Positions 16,343 through 24,404 of a stretch of DNA of 37,286 bases are shown piece by piece. Origin of the DNA: Acetobacteraceae bacterium. GTDB taxonomy: Bacteria; Pseudomonadota; Alphaproteobacteria; Acetobacterales; Acetobacteraceae. Position 1 is the first letter of the stretch. Every line of letters begins with the position of its first letter. Both the position numbers and the translations under genes were made by a program. The stretch lies in NCBI GenBank assembly GCA_003151425.1, contig PLXO01000057.1, positions 67,285 through 104,570 of the forward strand, read 5' to 3'. Below the pieces are notes generated by a model that made no database searches, was not told where the DNA came from, and worked only from the letters and a program-made list of their open reading frames with translations.

Positions 16343-17299
16343 ATGGAAAAGCCGGTCCTGCTGGTGACGCGCCGCATGCCGCAGGCGGTCGAAGCGCGCG
16401 CCGCACACGACTATGAGGCGCGGCTGACCGCGTCCGACACGCCGATCCCGGACCTGCTGGCGCGTGCGCAGGGCACCGACGCGATCCTCACCTGCCCAGG
16501 CGACGTGTTCAATGCCGCGTTGATCGGCAAGCTGCCGGACAGCGTGAAGGTGATCGCGACCTTCAGCGTCGGCCACGATCATATCGATGTCACCGAGGCG
16601 AACGGGCGCGGCATCGCGGTGTGCAACACGCCCGACGTGCTCAGCCTCGCCACCGCCGAGACCGCGCTGCTGCTGATCCTGACGGCGTCGCGCCGCGCCG
16701 GGGAGGGCGAGCGGATGATCCGCGCCAGACGCTGGCATGGCTGGGCGCCGACGCAATTGCTGGGCGTCGGCGCGGCGGGCCGCCGGCTGGGCATCTTCGG
16801 CATGGGTCGTATCGGCCGCGAACTGGCGCGGCTGGCCAGTGGTCTGGGCATGACCATCCACTATCGCGACGTGGTGCGCCTGCCGTCGGCACTCGAAGGC
16901 GACGCGGTCTATCACGACAACGATGCGAGTTTCCTGGCCGTCTGCGACGTGCTGAGCCTGCACGCGCCGGGCGGCGGATCGACGCGGCACTGGCTGAACG
17001 CCGCGCGTATCGCGCAGTTGCCGCGCGGTGCCGTGGTGGTGAACGCTGCGCGTGGCACGCTGGTGGACGACGCGGCGCTGATCGCCGCGCTGCACACTGG
17101 GCAGGTCGGCTATGCCGGGTTGGATGTTTACGATGGCGAGCCGAAGGTAAATCCGGGCTACCTCGCGCTGGAGAATGTCGTGCTGCTGCCGCATCTCGGT
17201 AGTGCCACGGTCGCGACGCGCGACGCGATGGGCTTTCTGGCGCTCGATGGCATCGACGCGGTGCTCGCCGGGCGCACCCCGAGCAATTTGGTAAGGTAA
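16343..17299 (+). CDS. D-isomer-specific 2-hydroxyacid dehydrogenase (second copy)
   Basis: A 318-residue paralogue of the preceding enzyme. The Rossmann motif is GMGRIG (153-158); the catalytic set is R237 (NAARGTLVDD), E266 (YDGEPKVN) and H284 (LLPHLGSAT). An HYRDVVR segment (173-179) follows the second Rossmann strand, again suggestive of NADP. A GGAG-type site in the end of the upstream gene serves the start. The M81 peptidase gene starts 5 nt after its stop, so the three genes form a tight operon. The specific substrate is unknown. Confidence 0.92.
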   Translation: MEKPVLLVTRRMPQAVEARAAHDYEARLTASDTPIPDLLARAQGTDAILTCPGDVFNAALIGKLPDSVKVIATFSVGHDHIDVTEANGRGIAVCNTPDVLSLATAETALLLILTASRRAGEGERMIRARRWHGWAPTQLLGVGAAGRRLGIFGMGRIGRELARLASGLGMTIHYRDVVRLPSALEGDAVYHDNDASFLAVCDVLSLHAPGGGSTRHWLNAARIAQLPRGAVVVNAARGTLVDDAALIAALHTGQVGYAGLDVYDGEPKVNPGYLALENVVLLPHLGSATVATRDAMGFLALDGIDAVLAGRTPSNLVR

Positions 17300-17304
17300 C
17301 CCAC

Positions 17305-18792
17305 ATGCGTCTCGCCATCGGCGGCTTCATGCACGAGAGCCACTCCTTCGCCCCGCGGCCGACCACCTATCCGGACTTCGTCCAGCCCGGCGGCTTCCCC
17401 CGCTTGCAGCGCGGGACCGGAACGATCGAGGCGGTGCGCGGCACTTCGGTGCCGCTCGCCGGGGCGATCGCCGCCGCCGAGACCGCCGGCGCCACGCTGG
17501 TCCCGCTCGGCTGGTGTTTTGCGAATCCGGCCGGACCGATCACCGACGACGCCTTCGAGCGGATCTGCGCCATGTTGATCGACGAGCTCGCCAAGGCACT
17601 GGACGCGGGGCCGTTGGATGGGGTGTATCTCGATCTGCACGGCGCGGCGGTGGCGGAGAGTTTTCCGGATGCCGAGGGCGAGCTTTTGCGCCGCGTCCGC
17701 GCGTTGATCGGCGACCTGCCGCTGACCATCAGCCTCGATCCGCATGCCAACCTGACGGCGCAGATCGTTGCGCTGGCGGACGCCGTGGTGCCATTTCGTA
17801 CCTATCCGCATATTGACATGAAGGAGGCCGGCGCACAGGCGATGCGGCTGTTGCTGACCCGCATCGACCGTGGCGAGCCTTGGGCGCGCGCTTTCCGCCA
17901 GTTGGAGTTCTGGCTGCCGCTCGGCAGCCAGTGCACCCTGCTGGCCCCGATGGACGGCGTGATGGTCGAGCGAGCGGCGATGGCTCGGCGCAACAGCGTC
18001 GCGGAGCTGGGCTTCTGCTTCGGCTTCCCGTTCGCCGACTTTGCTGACTGCGGCGCGGCAATCTGCGTCTACGCCGACACGCAGGCGGTGGCGGACACGA
18101 CGGCGGACGCCTTCGCCGCGCATGTCGCCGGGCAGGAGGCCGCGTTCGTGCAGGAGACGCTGCCGGCCGTCGAGGCCGTGGCGGAAGCGAAACGGATCGC
18201 CGCCGGCGCAAGTCGCCCCGTGGTGCTGGCGGACACCCAGGACAATCCCGGCGGCGGCGGCCACGGCGACACCACCGGACTGCTGGCGGAACTGGTCCGC
18301 CAGGGCGCGGTCGGCGCGGTGTTCTGCCTGATCAACGACGCCGACAGCGCCGGCGTCTGCCACGCGGCGGGGCAGGGGGCCGAGGTGGCGCTGTCGCTCG
18401 GCGGCAAGTCGGACGGCGTGCCGTTTGACTGCACCGCGCGCGTGGAGCGCGTGACCGACGGGCGCTTTACGCTGACCGGTCCGATGGGCGCGGGCAATCC
18501 GGCCGATCTCGGGCCGTGCGCGCTGATCTCGATCGCGCCCGGCATCCGCGTGATGCTGGTCAGCCGCAAGGTGCAGGCACTGGACCAGGCGATCCTTCGT
18601 CATGTTGGGATCGAGCCGGCCAGCGCGCCGATCCTGGCGTTGAAATCCTCGGTGCACTTCCGGGCCGATTTTGCCCCGATCGCGGAACGGATCATCGTCG
18701 CCATCGCGCCCGGGCCGGTGGTGGCCGATCCGGCGACGCTGCCGTTCAAGCACGTGCGGCCGGGGGTGCGGATGCGGCCGAGCCCGCGTTGA
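17305..18792 (+). CDS. M81-family metallopeptidase (MlrC/DUF1485 type)
   Basis: A 495-residue protein of normal length for the M81 family, named after MlrC, which finishes linearised microcystin breakdown; most members have unknown substrates. The N-terminal GGFMHESHSFAP signature (residues 6-17), the LDLHGAAVAE block (~110-119) and SLDPHANLT (~145-153) carry the candidate zinc ligands. The segment DTQDNPGGGGHGDTT (~308-322) marks the start of the MlrC C-terminal domain. It sits in an operon with two 2-hydroxyacid dehydrogenases and near an M20 amidohydrolase, suggesting breakdown of a modified peptide or amide. The next small gene overlaps its stop by one base. Confidence 0.9.
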   Translation: MRLAIGGFMHESHSFAPRPTTYPDFVQPGGFPRLQRGTGTIEAVRGTSVPLAGAIAAAETAGATLVPLGWCFANPAGPITDDAFERICAMLIDELAKALDAGPLDGVYLDLHGAAVAESFPDAEGELLRRVRALIGDLPLTISLDPHANLTAQIVALADAVVPFRTYPHIDMKEAGAQAMRLLLTRIDRGEPWARAFRQLEFWLPLGSQCTLLAPMDGVMVERAAMARRNSVAELGFCFGFPFADFADCGAAICVYADTQAVADTTADAFAAHVAGQEAAFVQETLPAVEAVAEAKRIAAGASRPVVLADTQDNPGGGGHGDTTGLLAELVRQGAVGAVFCLINDADSAGVCHAAGQGAEVALSLGGKSDGVPFDCTARVERVTDGRFTLTGPMGAGNPADLGPCALISIAPGIRVMLVSRKVQALDQAILRHVGIEPASAPILALKSSVHFRADFAPIAERIIVAIAPGPVVADPATLPFKHVRPGVRMRPSPR

Positions 18793-19145
18793 TGCGCAGC
18801 CCCGCTGGTGAGATCGCGAACGCGTTTGCCTGGGCGGTGCTGCTGGTGCTGGTCGGCGTCGCGATCCTGATCGCCGATTGGCTTGGATTCGCCGGGTTGT
18901 TCATCCTCGGCATGCTGACCTGGGTGATCTGCGTCCAGGTGGAACTCGGAGACGATACGCCGACCGCCAGCGCCGCGGTATTTCGCGCGCGGATGGCGTC
19001 GGAACGTTCGCCGGAGCGGCGTGCCGCGGGGCAGGCGGAGCGGCAGGTCAGGTTGTCGCCGCTGCGCTTCTATCGTTGGTGTGGGGTGGCGTTGACGGTA
19101 ATCGGGGCGGTTGGGTTCGCCTGCCAGCGCTGGGTCGGGGGATAG
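18792..19145 (+). CDS. Small membrane protein of unknown function
   Basis: A 117-residue protein beginning at ATG 18792, which shares one base with the M81 peptidase stop (TGATG), so it is probably translationally coupled to the operon. Residues ~10-50 form one long or two close hydrophobic helices (AWAVLLVLVGVAILI and GLFILGMLTWVICV), and a third segment lies near the C-terminus (VALTVIGAVGFAC). A basic, soluble stretch of ~40 residues separates them. I do not recognise a family; it may not share the operon's metabolic role. Confidence 0.65.
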   Translation: MRSPAGEIANAFAWAVLLVLVGVAILIADWLGFAGLFILGMLTWVICVQVELGDDTPTASAAVFRARMASERSPERRAAGQAERQVRLSPLRFYRWCGVALTVIGAVGFACQRWVGG

Positions 19146-19350
19146 GGCGTGGGTGGGGCGAATTCCGGTTTGAATGCCTCCTATCGACCCATAGCGGTCC
19201 TTCGGAACATCGCTCCAACTTTCCAAATTGATCAACCGCTGCGCACCAGACTTCTGCACCGGAATAGCCCAATGATTTCAAAACGCTGACTTTGGTGCAC
19301 CAGCGTTGAGACACGCTACTGCACTGCGCAGCTTCCTTGATGCCGGCTAA

Positions 19351-19379
19351 TTGTTAACACTCGACCCTTATGCTAGGAT
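19351..19379 (+). promoter_or_regulatory. Candidate sigma-70-type promoter for the small secreted protein
   Basis: TTGTTA (19351-19356) and TAGGAT (19374-19379) are 17 nt apart and each match four of six consensus bases. Transcription would begin ~25 nt before the ATG at 19411. The preceding 19146-19350 holds no gene I can support. Confidence 0.35.
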
Positions 19380-19410
19380 CCGATCTGGACTTGGACCCAG
19401 GGAGGGAAAT

Positions 19411-19764
19411 ATGCGCGTCTCGTTACTCTCAATAGCAGTAGTGTGCTGCTTTGCATTCGGCGCGGAGGCGTATCAGGATTGCAAAACGGCGTTTCCTACC
19501 GATACTCAACTTGAACAACGACTGACTTGCCTACAGAATAACACTGATGAGGTGAAAGCCGCCATCGATAGGCTTAGAGATACGTTAGCTGGGAAATTCA
19601 AGATCCAGACGTTGATGCCAAATGGGATCCCGGGCGGTGTTTGTATTGTCATTGGGAACGCGAGTCCCGGGGGCACTGCTAACGTTGGGGCTTGCTATCC
19701 TTATGGACCAGGCAACCCCACCCCGACCCCGCCAATTGGAATATGGAGGCTGCTACCGCAGTAA
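19411..19764 (+). CDS. Small secreted protein of unknown function
   Basis: A 117-residue protein. The ATG at 19411 follows a strong GGAGGG site; a start at 19351 would overlap the candidate promoter. Residues 1-20 form a signal peptide (LLSIAVVCCFAFGAEAY). The mature protein has four cysteines, a likely amphipathic helix (~NTDEVKAAIDRLRDTL), a glycine-rich middle and a Pro/Thr-rich end. Base composition is clearly less GC-rich than the neighbouring operons, which suggests horizontal acquisition. I do not recognise a family. It is flanked downstream by an inverted-repeat element. Confidence 0.6.
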   Translation: MRVSLLSIAVVCCFAFGAEAYQDCKTAFPTDTQLEQRLTCLQNNTDEVKAAIDRLRDTLAGKFKIQTLMPNGIPGGVCIVIGNASPGGTANVGACYPYGPGNPTPTPPIGIWRLLPQ

Positions 19765-19842
19765 CTGGCGCTCATCCTATCTGAGGGGCTGCGGCTCCTA
19801 ACACAAATGCCAGGGCAGGAATGCCAACATCCGCGTTGCATT

Positions 19843-20005
19843 ATTCTTGCAGACCGTGTGAAAACTCAGTTACGACTAGGCGCAACGAAACGTTCGGTCG
19901 CCGAGCTGTCTGCGGCCACAAGAATGGTTCAAGACCAAAGCTGGTGGAGCAACAGGAGTGCTCGTTGCCGTTACGGCACGTAGTTTTCACGCAGTCTGCT
20001 TGAAT
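19843..20005. mobile_element. 163-bp inverted-repeat element (MITE-like or IS remnant)
   Basis: A 24-nt left end (19843-19866, containing GCAGACCGTGTGAAAACT) is matched at 20 of 24 positions by the reverse complement of 19982-20005. A second block, GCAACGA, is also shared by both arms further in, offset by two bases. No transposase fits inside. The GTGAAAAC core resembles ends I have seen next to IS5/IS1182-type elements, but I cannot assign the family. The alpha/beta hydrolase frame ends inside the right arm. Confidence 0.6.
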
Positions 20006-21140
20006 CATGCACCAGAGCCAGCCTGCCGCCTGTGCTGATTCCGCTGAGGCCACAGGGCTTCCGAACGTCCGGAGTCCACCCACTGTGGACATTCAAACTG
20101 AGACAATGCTGACCGCTGAGCGTGCCTAGGGATGCAAGCCCGATTGGCACTTGCGCAGAATCACCCGCCAACAGAAACGTTCCCGTCTCGCGATACAGCG
20201 CGAAGCGTCCGGTCTCCAGATGCATCAGATGCGTGGCGCGGCCGAGCTTGATGTCGCGCCGGGTCGCCGCCGCGGACAACGCGTCGAACAGCCAGCGCGC
20301 ATCAGCGTCGGCGCACATCCCGTCCCATTCGCCGCGGATGATCGCGACTGGGGCGCGCACCAGCCCAGGCTCGAACGCGAGCTCGCCCGCCCACGCGTCG
20401 TAGATGTCCTGGAACGCGCCGCTTGGCACTTTCACCGCGTGCGGCGTGCGTGTGCGGCTGGCCGGATCGCAGTCGAGATAGGCCTCGCCCCATCCCGCAA
20501 AATGCTCGCGCGACAGCACCGGCAGCTCGCCGGCCGGCACGTCGGCAGTGAAACGATCCCACTGGTCGCGCAGCGAAATCAGCCGCCACGCCGGCAGACG
20601 CACGCGCTCGCCCTGCGGTGATCTTTGCGCGATCGGTCCGAACCATACCACGCGCTCGACCAGCCGCGGACAGCGTCCTGCGAACCGGCCGGCAACGATG
20701 CAGCCCCAGGAATGCGCGATCAGCGACAGCCGCGCGATGCCATGCCGCTCGCAGATGAACCGCACCGCCTGCTCGAGCTGTCGGCTGGCGACCTCGGCGC
20801 AGCCGAGCGGCGGCCCGGCATCGGCGGGTTCCGCCATCTCCGGATACGCGTCGGACAGGCAGCCGAAGCCATGAAAATCCAACGCCCACACATGGAATCC
20901 GGCGGCGCACAGCGAATCACGCCACGCCCCCCCGTCGAGCCGATGCGCGACCGACAGCGCGGAGGGAAACGTCCCGCCATGCACATACAGCACGACCCGG
21001 TTCGCCGCGCTCGCCTCGGCGTTGGCGGGTGCGAGGTGACGCAGGAACAGCGACAGGCCAGCGTGTGGGCTGGCGATGTGAACATGGTCCTCCCGCGGGT
21101 CGAGTTTCGCCGTGGGCAAGGTCGGCGTGATGGCGTCCAT
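19971..21140 (-). CDS. Alpha/beta hydrolase with an atypical C-terminal tail
   Basis: A 389-residue alpha/beta-hydrolase-fold enzyme. The oxyanion-hole segment is YVHGGTF (52-58), the nucleophile S144 lies in AHSWG, the likely acid is D273 (GEWDGM), and the base is H304 or H307 (THLMHLE). The fold is complete by residue ~328. The last ~60 residues do not look like hydrolase sequence, and the final ~11 codons plus stop lie inside the 163-bp inverted-repeat element, so the original C-terminus appears to have been replaced or extended by insertion. The start is uncertain: ATG 21140 or GTG 21182, neither with a good ribosome-binding site. The substrate (an ester or similar) is unknown. Confidence 0.8.
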   Translation of the reverse strand: MDAITPTLPTAKLDPREDHVHIASPHAGLSLFLRHLAPANAEASAANRVVLYVHGGTFPSALSVAHRLDGGAWRDSLCAAGFHVWALDFHGFGCLSDAYPEMAEPADAGPPLGCAEVASRQLEQAVRFICERHGIARLSLIAHSWGCIVAGRFAGRCPRLVERVVWFGPIAQRSPQGERVRLPAWRLISLRDQWDRFTADVPAGELPVLSREHFAGWGEAYLDCDPASRTRTPHAVKVPSGAFQDIYDAWAGELAFEPGLVRAPVAIIRGEWDGMCADADARWLFDALSAAATRRDIKLGRATHLMHLETGRFALYRETGTFLLAGDSAQVPIGLASLGTLSGQHCLSLNVHSGWTPDVRKPCGLSGISTGGRLALVHDSSRLRENYVP

Positions 21141-21220
21141 CCGGGTAGTGGTCCAGTTTGAAAATCTTCCTACACGCCTCACCGATTGAACACTGCGCCG
21201 TCCGTGTCATACTCCCACGC

Positions 21221-21460
21221 ATGGCAATACATCGTCTCCCCCGCCCCCGCGATCCGCTCCAGCTCGGCAAGCTCATTGTCGATATCGCAACCGGCCAGGT
21301 GCTCGATGCCGTGGACGACGGCAAGGACGCCAGCGCCTCCGCGCTCGGCAGGCTCGGCGGCCTGAAAGGCGGCAAAGCCCGCGCGAAGAAGCTTACCGCT
21401 GCACGACGCTCCGAGATCGCCCGCGCGGCGGCAAATGCTCGGCACGCCGAAAAATCGTAG
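21221..21460 (+). CDS. Small KGG-like basic protein, commonly beside IS1-type transposase genes
   Basis: A 79-residue protein. The N-terminal half has an RPRDPLQLGKLIVDIATG block; the C-terminal half is basic (GRLGGLKGGKARAKKL, then an ARRSEIARAAANARHAEKS helix) like KGG-repeat proteins. From memory, close relatives are widespread, uncharacterised small proteins in rhizobia and other alphaproteobacteria, often next to transposase genes. The basic tail suggests nucleic-acid binding, but there is no evidence for it here. It lies 64 nt upstream of the transposase on the same strand. Confidence 0.7.
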   Translation: MAIHRLPRPRDPLQLGKLIVDIATGQVLDAVDDGKDASASALGRLGGLKGGKARAKKLTAARRSEIARAAANARHAEKS

Positions 21461-21480
21461 GCCGATCGCGATCTAACTGT

Positions 21481-21509
21481 CTTTTCTGCTTGACGCTCTA
21501 GCAGAAAGG
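21481..21509. repeat. Hairpin in the transposase promoter region
   Basis: TTTCTGCT (21483-21490) and AGCAGAAA (21500-21507) are perfect inverted repeats around a 9-nt loop; the stem extends by a T-G and a C-G pair. It spans the proposed -35 box and could be an operator or a transposase-binding site. Confidence 0.5.
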
Positions 21510-21519
21510 CCAGTATAAC
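21490..21519 (+). promoter_or_regulatory. Candidate promoter of the transposase gene, possibly leaderless
   Basis: TTGACG (21490-21495) and TATAAC (21514-21519), 18 nt apart, match five of six consensus bases each. The -10 box ends only 5 nt before the ATG at 21525, so a transcript from this promoter would have almost no 5' leader. Confidence 0.5.
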
Positions 21520-21524
21520 GGGGC

Positions 21525-22382
21525 ATGAACAAGCTCCCCTCCGCGAAGCGCATCCAAGTCCTCGGTATGATGGTCGAAGGCATGGCCATCCGCGCTATCG
21601 TACGCCTGACCGGCGTCAGCAAGACGACCATCCTCAAGTTGCTGGAAGACTGCGGCGAAGCATTCTCCGAGTACCAGGACGCGGCATTCCGCAACCTCAC
21701 ATGCAAGCGGCTTCAAGTGGACGAAATCTGGGCCTTCAACCACTGCAAGCAACGGAACGTGAAAAAGGCCAAGGCCGCCCCAGCGCAGGCTGGCGACATC
21801 TGGACGTGGACTGCGATCGACGCCGATACCAAGCTGATCCCGTCCTGGCTGGTCGGCTCGCGTGACGCATACGCCGCGCACGCCTTCATTGGCGATCTGG
21901 CCGGCCGCCTCACAAACCGGGTTCAGCTTACAAGCGATGGGCATGCCCCGTATTTGCAGGCGGTTGAAGAGTCCTTCGGCGCCGATGTTGATTTCGCCCA
22001 GCTTGTGAAAATCTACGGCACGCCCGAGGGCAGCATCGGCCGATACAGCCCCGGCGAGTGCATTGGCGCCGAGAAGCGCCCAGTGACCGGGCGCCCCGAT
22101 CCGGCACACATCAGTACCAGCTACGCCGAGCGAGCCAACCTGTCGATCCGCATGCACGACCGCCGCTTCACGCGACTGACCAACGCATTCAGCAAGAAGG
22201 CAGAGAACCACGCGCACTCCGTGGCCCTGAACTTTATGTATTACAACTTCGTCCGCATCCATCAGACCATCCAGTGCAGCCCGGCGATGGCGGCTGGCGT
22301 CACCACGAAGCTGTGGGAACTTGCGGATATGGTGAAGGTGTTGGAGGATTGGGAGGCGCGGCAGGCGGCGACCGCTCACTGA
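21525..22382 (+). CDS. IS1-type DDE transposase
   Basis: A 285-residue transposase of the type annotated as IS1 family. An N-terminal helix-turn-helix (~15-42, AIRAIVRLTGVSKTTILKLL) is followed by a DDE core: D66 (QVDEIWAF), D138 (LTSDGHAPY) and E202 (STSYAERANL), plus the conserved RRFTRLTNAFSKK block (213-225) and a YYNFVRIHQT motif near the end. The protein looks intact and full length. I find no terminal inverted repeats or target duplication around 21461-22450, so it may be an immobile or domesticated copy, or its ends are unusual. It is followed by a lower-GC gene. Confidence 0.88.
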   Translation: MNKLPSAKRIQVLGMMVEGMAIRAIVRLTGVSKTTILKLLEDCGEAFSEYQDAAFRNLTCKRLQVDEIWAFNHCKQRNVKKAKAAPAQAGDIWTWTAIDADTKLIPSWLVGSRDAYAAHAFIGDLAGRLTNRVQLTSDGHAPYLQAVEESFGADVDFAQLVKIYGTPEGSIGRYSPGECIGAEKRPVTGRPDPAHISTSYAERANLSIRMHDRRFTRLTNAFSKKAENHAHSVALNFMYYNFVRIHQTIQCSPAMAAGVTTKLWELADMVKVLEDWEARQAATAH

Positions 22383-22533
22383 GACGTGAGACGCAAAGGA
22401 AGCGGGTATGTTGTCGGTGAGCAGGGAGGCGCCTGCATTATGAACCGACTGGAATTGCCATCTTGGCATCCGTTATCTCCGGATAAAGCGGATCAAGCGA
22501 ACTACAACCACAATCCCCAGGGCCGCGCCGAGT

Positions 22534-23316
22534 ATGTCGGCCATAACCGCCTCGCGATGGGCATGTTGCTCCATGCCCTCTGAGACAGCCATATCGTCCT
22601 TGATGGCATCCCTGTCCTGCTGGGAAATCGCCGGGTATGTGTCTACCGGCGCCGTCGTCGCGGCGTGCGCTGGCGAGGCCATCCACGAACTTACGCGGTG
22701 GTTTAAACTGTACGACTGGTGGCGCAAGAAGGGCGGCGCTGCATCCGCATTGCTGTTAATCGCCGCGTTGGCCATTGAGATTCCTGTCCAACTCAAAGCA
22801 AATAGCATTAACGAACAGATTATCGGTTTCTTGAATCGACAAACGGCCGAGCTAACGAGCAGGAATCTGGACATCCAGTACGATCTTATTCCCAGATCAT
22901 TAACTGGCCCTGAAAAGCGTCGCCTGGCAGAAAAAATAGCGGGGGTGGCTGAAAGAATCGAAGTGTACTCGGGAGACTCAAGTCCCATGCCAGGAGTTCC
23001 TGGAGATGCTAATGTCCTTGTGGGAGACATAATCCACGCGATCGCAGATGCAAAAATCGTCGCAAGCGGTGGAGGCACATCCGCTCGCCTACCGTTTGTG
23101 GGAGTGCGAGTGTATGACCAAGATGTAAAACGAGGGCGGCGGATAGTGGAAGCACTTGAGGCCGCTGGCGTGCGCGCCGTCGATCTTTCAGACCACCCGG
23201 AAGACCCGTCAATGACTGCGTTCCCGGCCATTTGGGTTGGTCTCAAGCCTCCGCGCCCGAAGGATTGGCCTTCCAATGCGCTGTCGTCACAAGACGGCCA
23301 ACCGCCATTGCCGTAA
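22534..23316 (+). CDS. Membrane-anchored protein of unknown function
   Basis: A protein of up to 260 residues; the start could be 22534 or the internal ATG at 22573, neither with a strong ribosome-binding site. It has two hydrophobic segments (EIAGYVSTGAVVAACAGEAI and ASALLLIAALAIEIPVQL), then a likely coiled region (NSINEQIIGFLNRQTAELTS) and a soluble C-terminal domain with LTGPEKRRLAEKIAG, IEVYSGD and a final AGVRAVDLSDHP / PAIWVGLKP portion. From memory it resembles a diffuse group of bacterial proteins with two membrane helices, a coil and a small alpha/beta domain; none has a known role. GC is lower than the window average, suggesting recent transfer, and the IS1-type transposase lies just upstream. 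Confidence 0.6.
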   Translation: MSAITASRWACCSMPSETAISSLMASLSCWEIAGYVSTGAVVAACAGEAIHELTRWFKLYDWWRKKGGAASALLLIAALAIEIPVQLKANSINEQIIGFLNRQTAELTSRNLDIQYDLIPRSLTGPEKRRLAEKIAGVAERIEVYSGDSSPMPGVPGDANVLVGDIIHAIADAKIVASGGGTSARLPFVGVRVYDQDVKRGRRIVEALEAAGVRAVDLSDHPEDPSMTAFPAIWVGLKPPRPKDWPSNALSSQDGQPPLP

Positions 23317-23672
23317 ACGCAATGGCCGCCGAAGGCATCAAGATCAAACGCAACCCGTCGATCTGGGCCGTCAAGACCCATCAGAAGGCAGTCGTTGTCA
23401 ATTGGCGTTGCCACTCTTACCCATACGGACCGATTTTCCGGTTCCCGTAAACGGACCAGAGGCGGCACAGCATAGCCTGCTACTTCAGGCGATACGCCAG
23501 CGTTCGTTCTCGATAGGATAGTTTTCAGTATCATTTTCGATACTGGCCCACTACCTCCATCCGGCACACTCCGATGCAGCCTGGTTGCGAGTGCCATGGA
23601 AGATGGTGATGCCCGGCCGCGATGTCCCCCCCGATCGCTGCGACGGATGCCGAACTGTCGGCACCGAGTCGT
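23317..23672. other. Intergenic region with a short stem-loop
   Basis: This 356-nt, comparatively AT-rich stretch lies between two convergent genes, and I see no gene in it. A perfect 7-bp hairpin, CAGTATC (23526-23532) and GATACTG (23539-23545), may act as a weak bidirectional terminator, but no T-tract follows on either strand. Confidence 0.4.
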
Positions 23673-24383
23673 CTACAGCAATTTCACCCGGCCATCGGCA
23701 AGATCGTAGACGCCGCCCGCGACCTTCAGTTGGCCCGAGTCCACCGCCGCCGCCAGGATCGGCGTCGAGGTCGTGACATGACGGCCGGTCTGGCGCACGT
23801 TCTCGGCGATCGCGGCGGCCAGCAGGTCGGCCGGCTTCGTCGCCTTTGCGGCCAACACCGCCGGCTTGATCGCGTCGATCAGCCCCAGCAGATGGCCGGG
23901 CAGCACCGCCCCGTCCTGCACCGCCTTGATCGCCGCGTCGACCGCGCCGCAGTTGCGATGCCCCAGCACCAGCACCAGCCGCACCCCCAGGAATTTCACC
24001 GCATATTCCAGGCTGGCCGCGCCGTCATCGTCCAACACGTTGCCGGCGACGCGCACGACGAACAGCTTGCCTGGTCCCTCGTCAAAAACGAACTCCGGCG
24101 CGACGCGCGAGTCGGCACAGCTCAGGATCGCGGCGATCGGGCGTTGCGTGCTCAGACGTTCGGCACGCCCGGCGTTGAAGTCGCGGTCCTTCGGCCGGTT
24201 GGCGACGTAGCGGGCGTTGCCGTCCATCAACTGGCGCAGCGCCATGTCGCCCGGAATGCCCTCTTGCGTCGCATCCGAGGCAGCGCGCGCGGTCCGCGCC
24301 AGCGCGAGTGCAGCCAGGCCGCCGCCGAACAGTGCCCGGCGTGACAAGCCGCCGTGATGTGCGAACCCGCAGAATTGACACAT
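23673..24383 (-). CDS. Beta-class carbonic anhydrase with Tat signal
   Basis: A 236-residue enzyme for CO2/bicarbonate interconversion. Zinc and active-site residues are C89, D91 and R93 (LSCADSR) and H142, C145 (GHRNCGA); VRVAGNVLDDDG and SLEYAVKFLG are also family hallmarks. Residues ~13-35 (LSRRALFGGGLAALAL then ARAAS) are a twin-arginine signal, so the enzyme is probably exported to the periplasm folded with its zinc. The start at ATG 24383 follows GGAGG at good spacing. It lies 21 nt downstream of the KDG kinase stop on the same strand and may be co-transcribed with it, though no metabolic link is obvious. Confidence 0.93.
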   Translation of the reverse strand: MCQFCGFAHHGGLSRRALFGGGLAALALARTARAASDATQEGIPGDMALRQLMDGNARYVANRPKDRDFNAGRAERLSTQRPIAAILSCADSRVAPEFVFDEGPGKLFVVRVAGNVLDDDGAASLEYAVKFLGVRLVLVLGHRNCGAVDAAIKAVQDGAVLPGHLLGLIDAIKPAVLAAKATKPADLLAAAIAENVRQTGRHVTTSTPILAAAVDSGQLKVAGGVYDLADGRVKLL

Positions 24384-24404
24384 GGCAGGCCTCCCGGATG
24401 ATCG

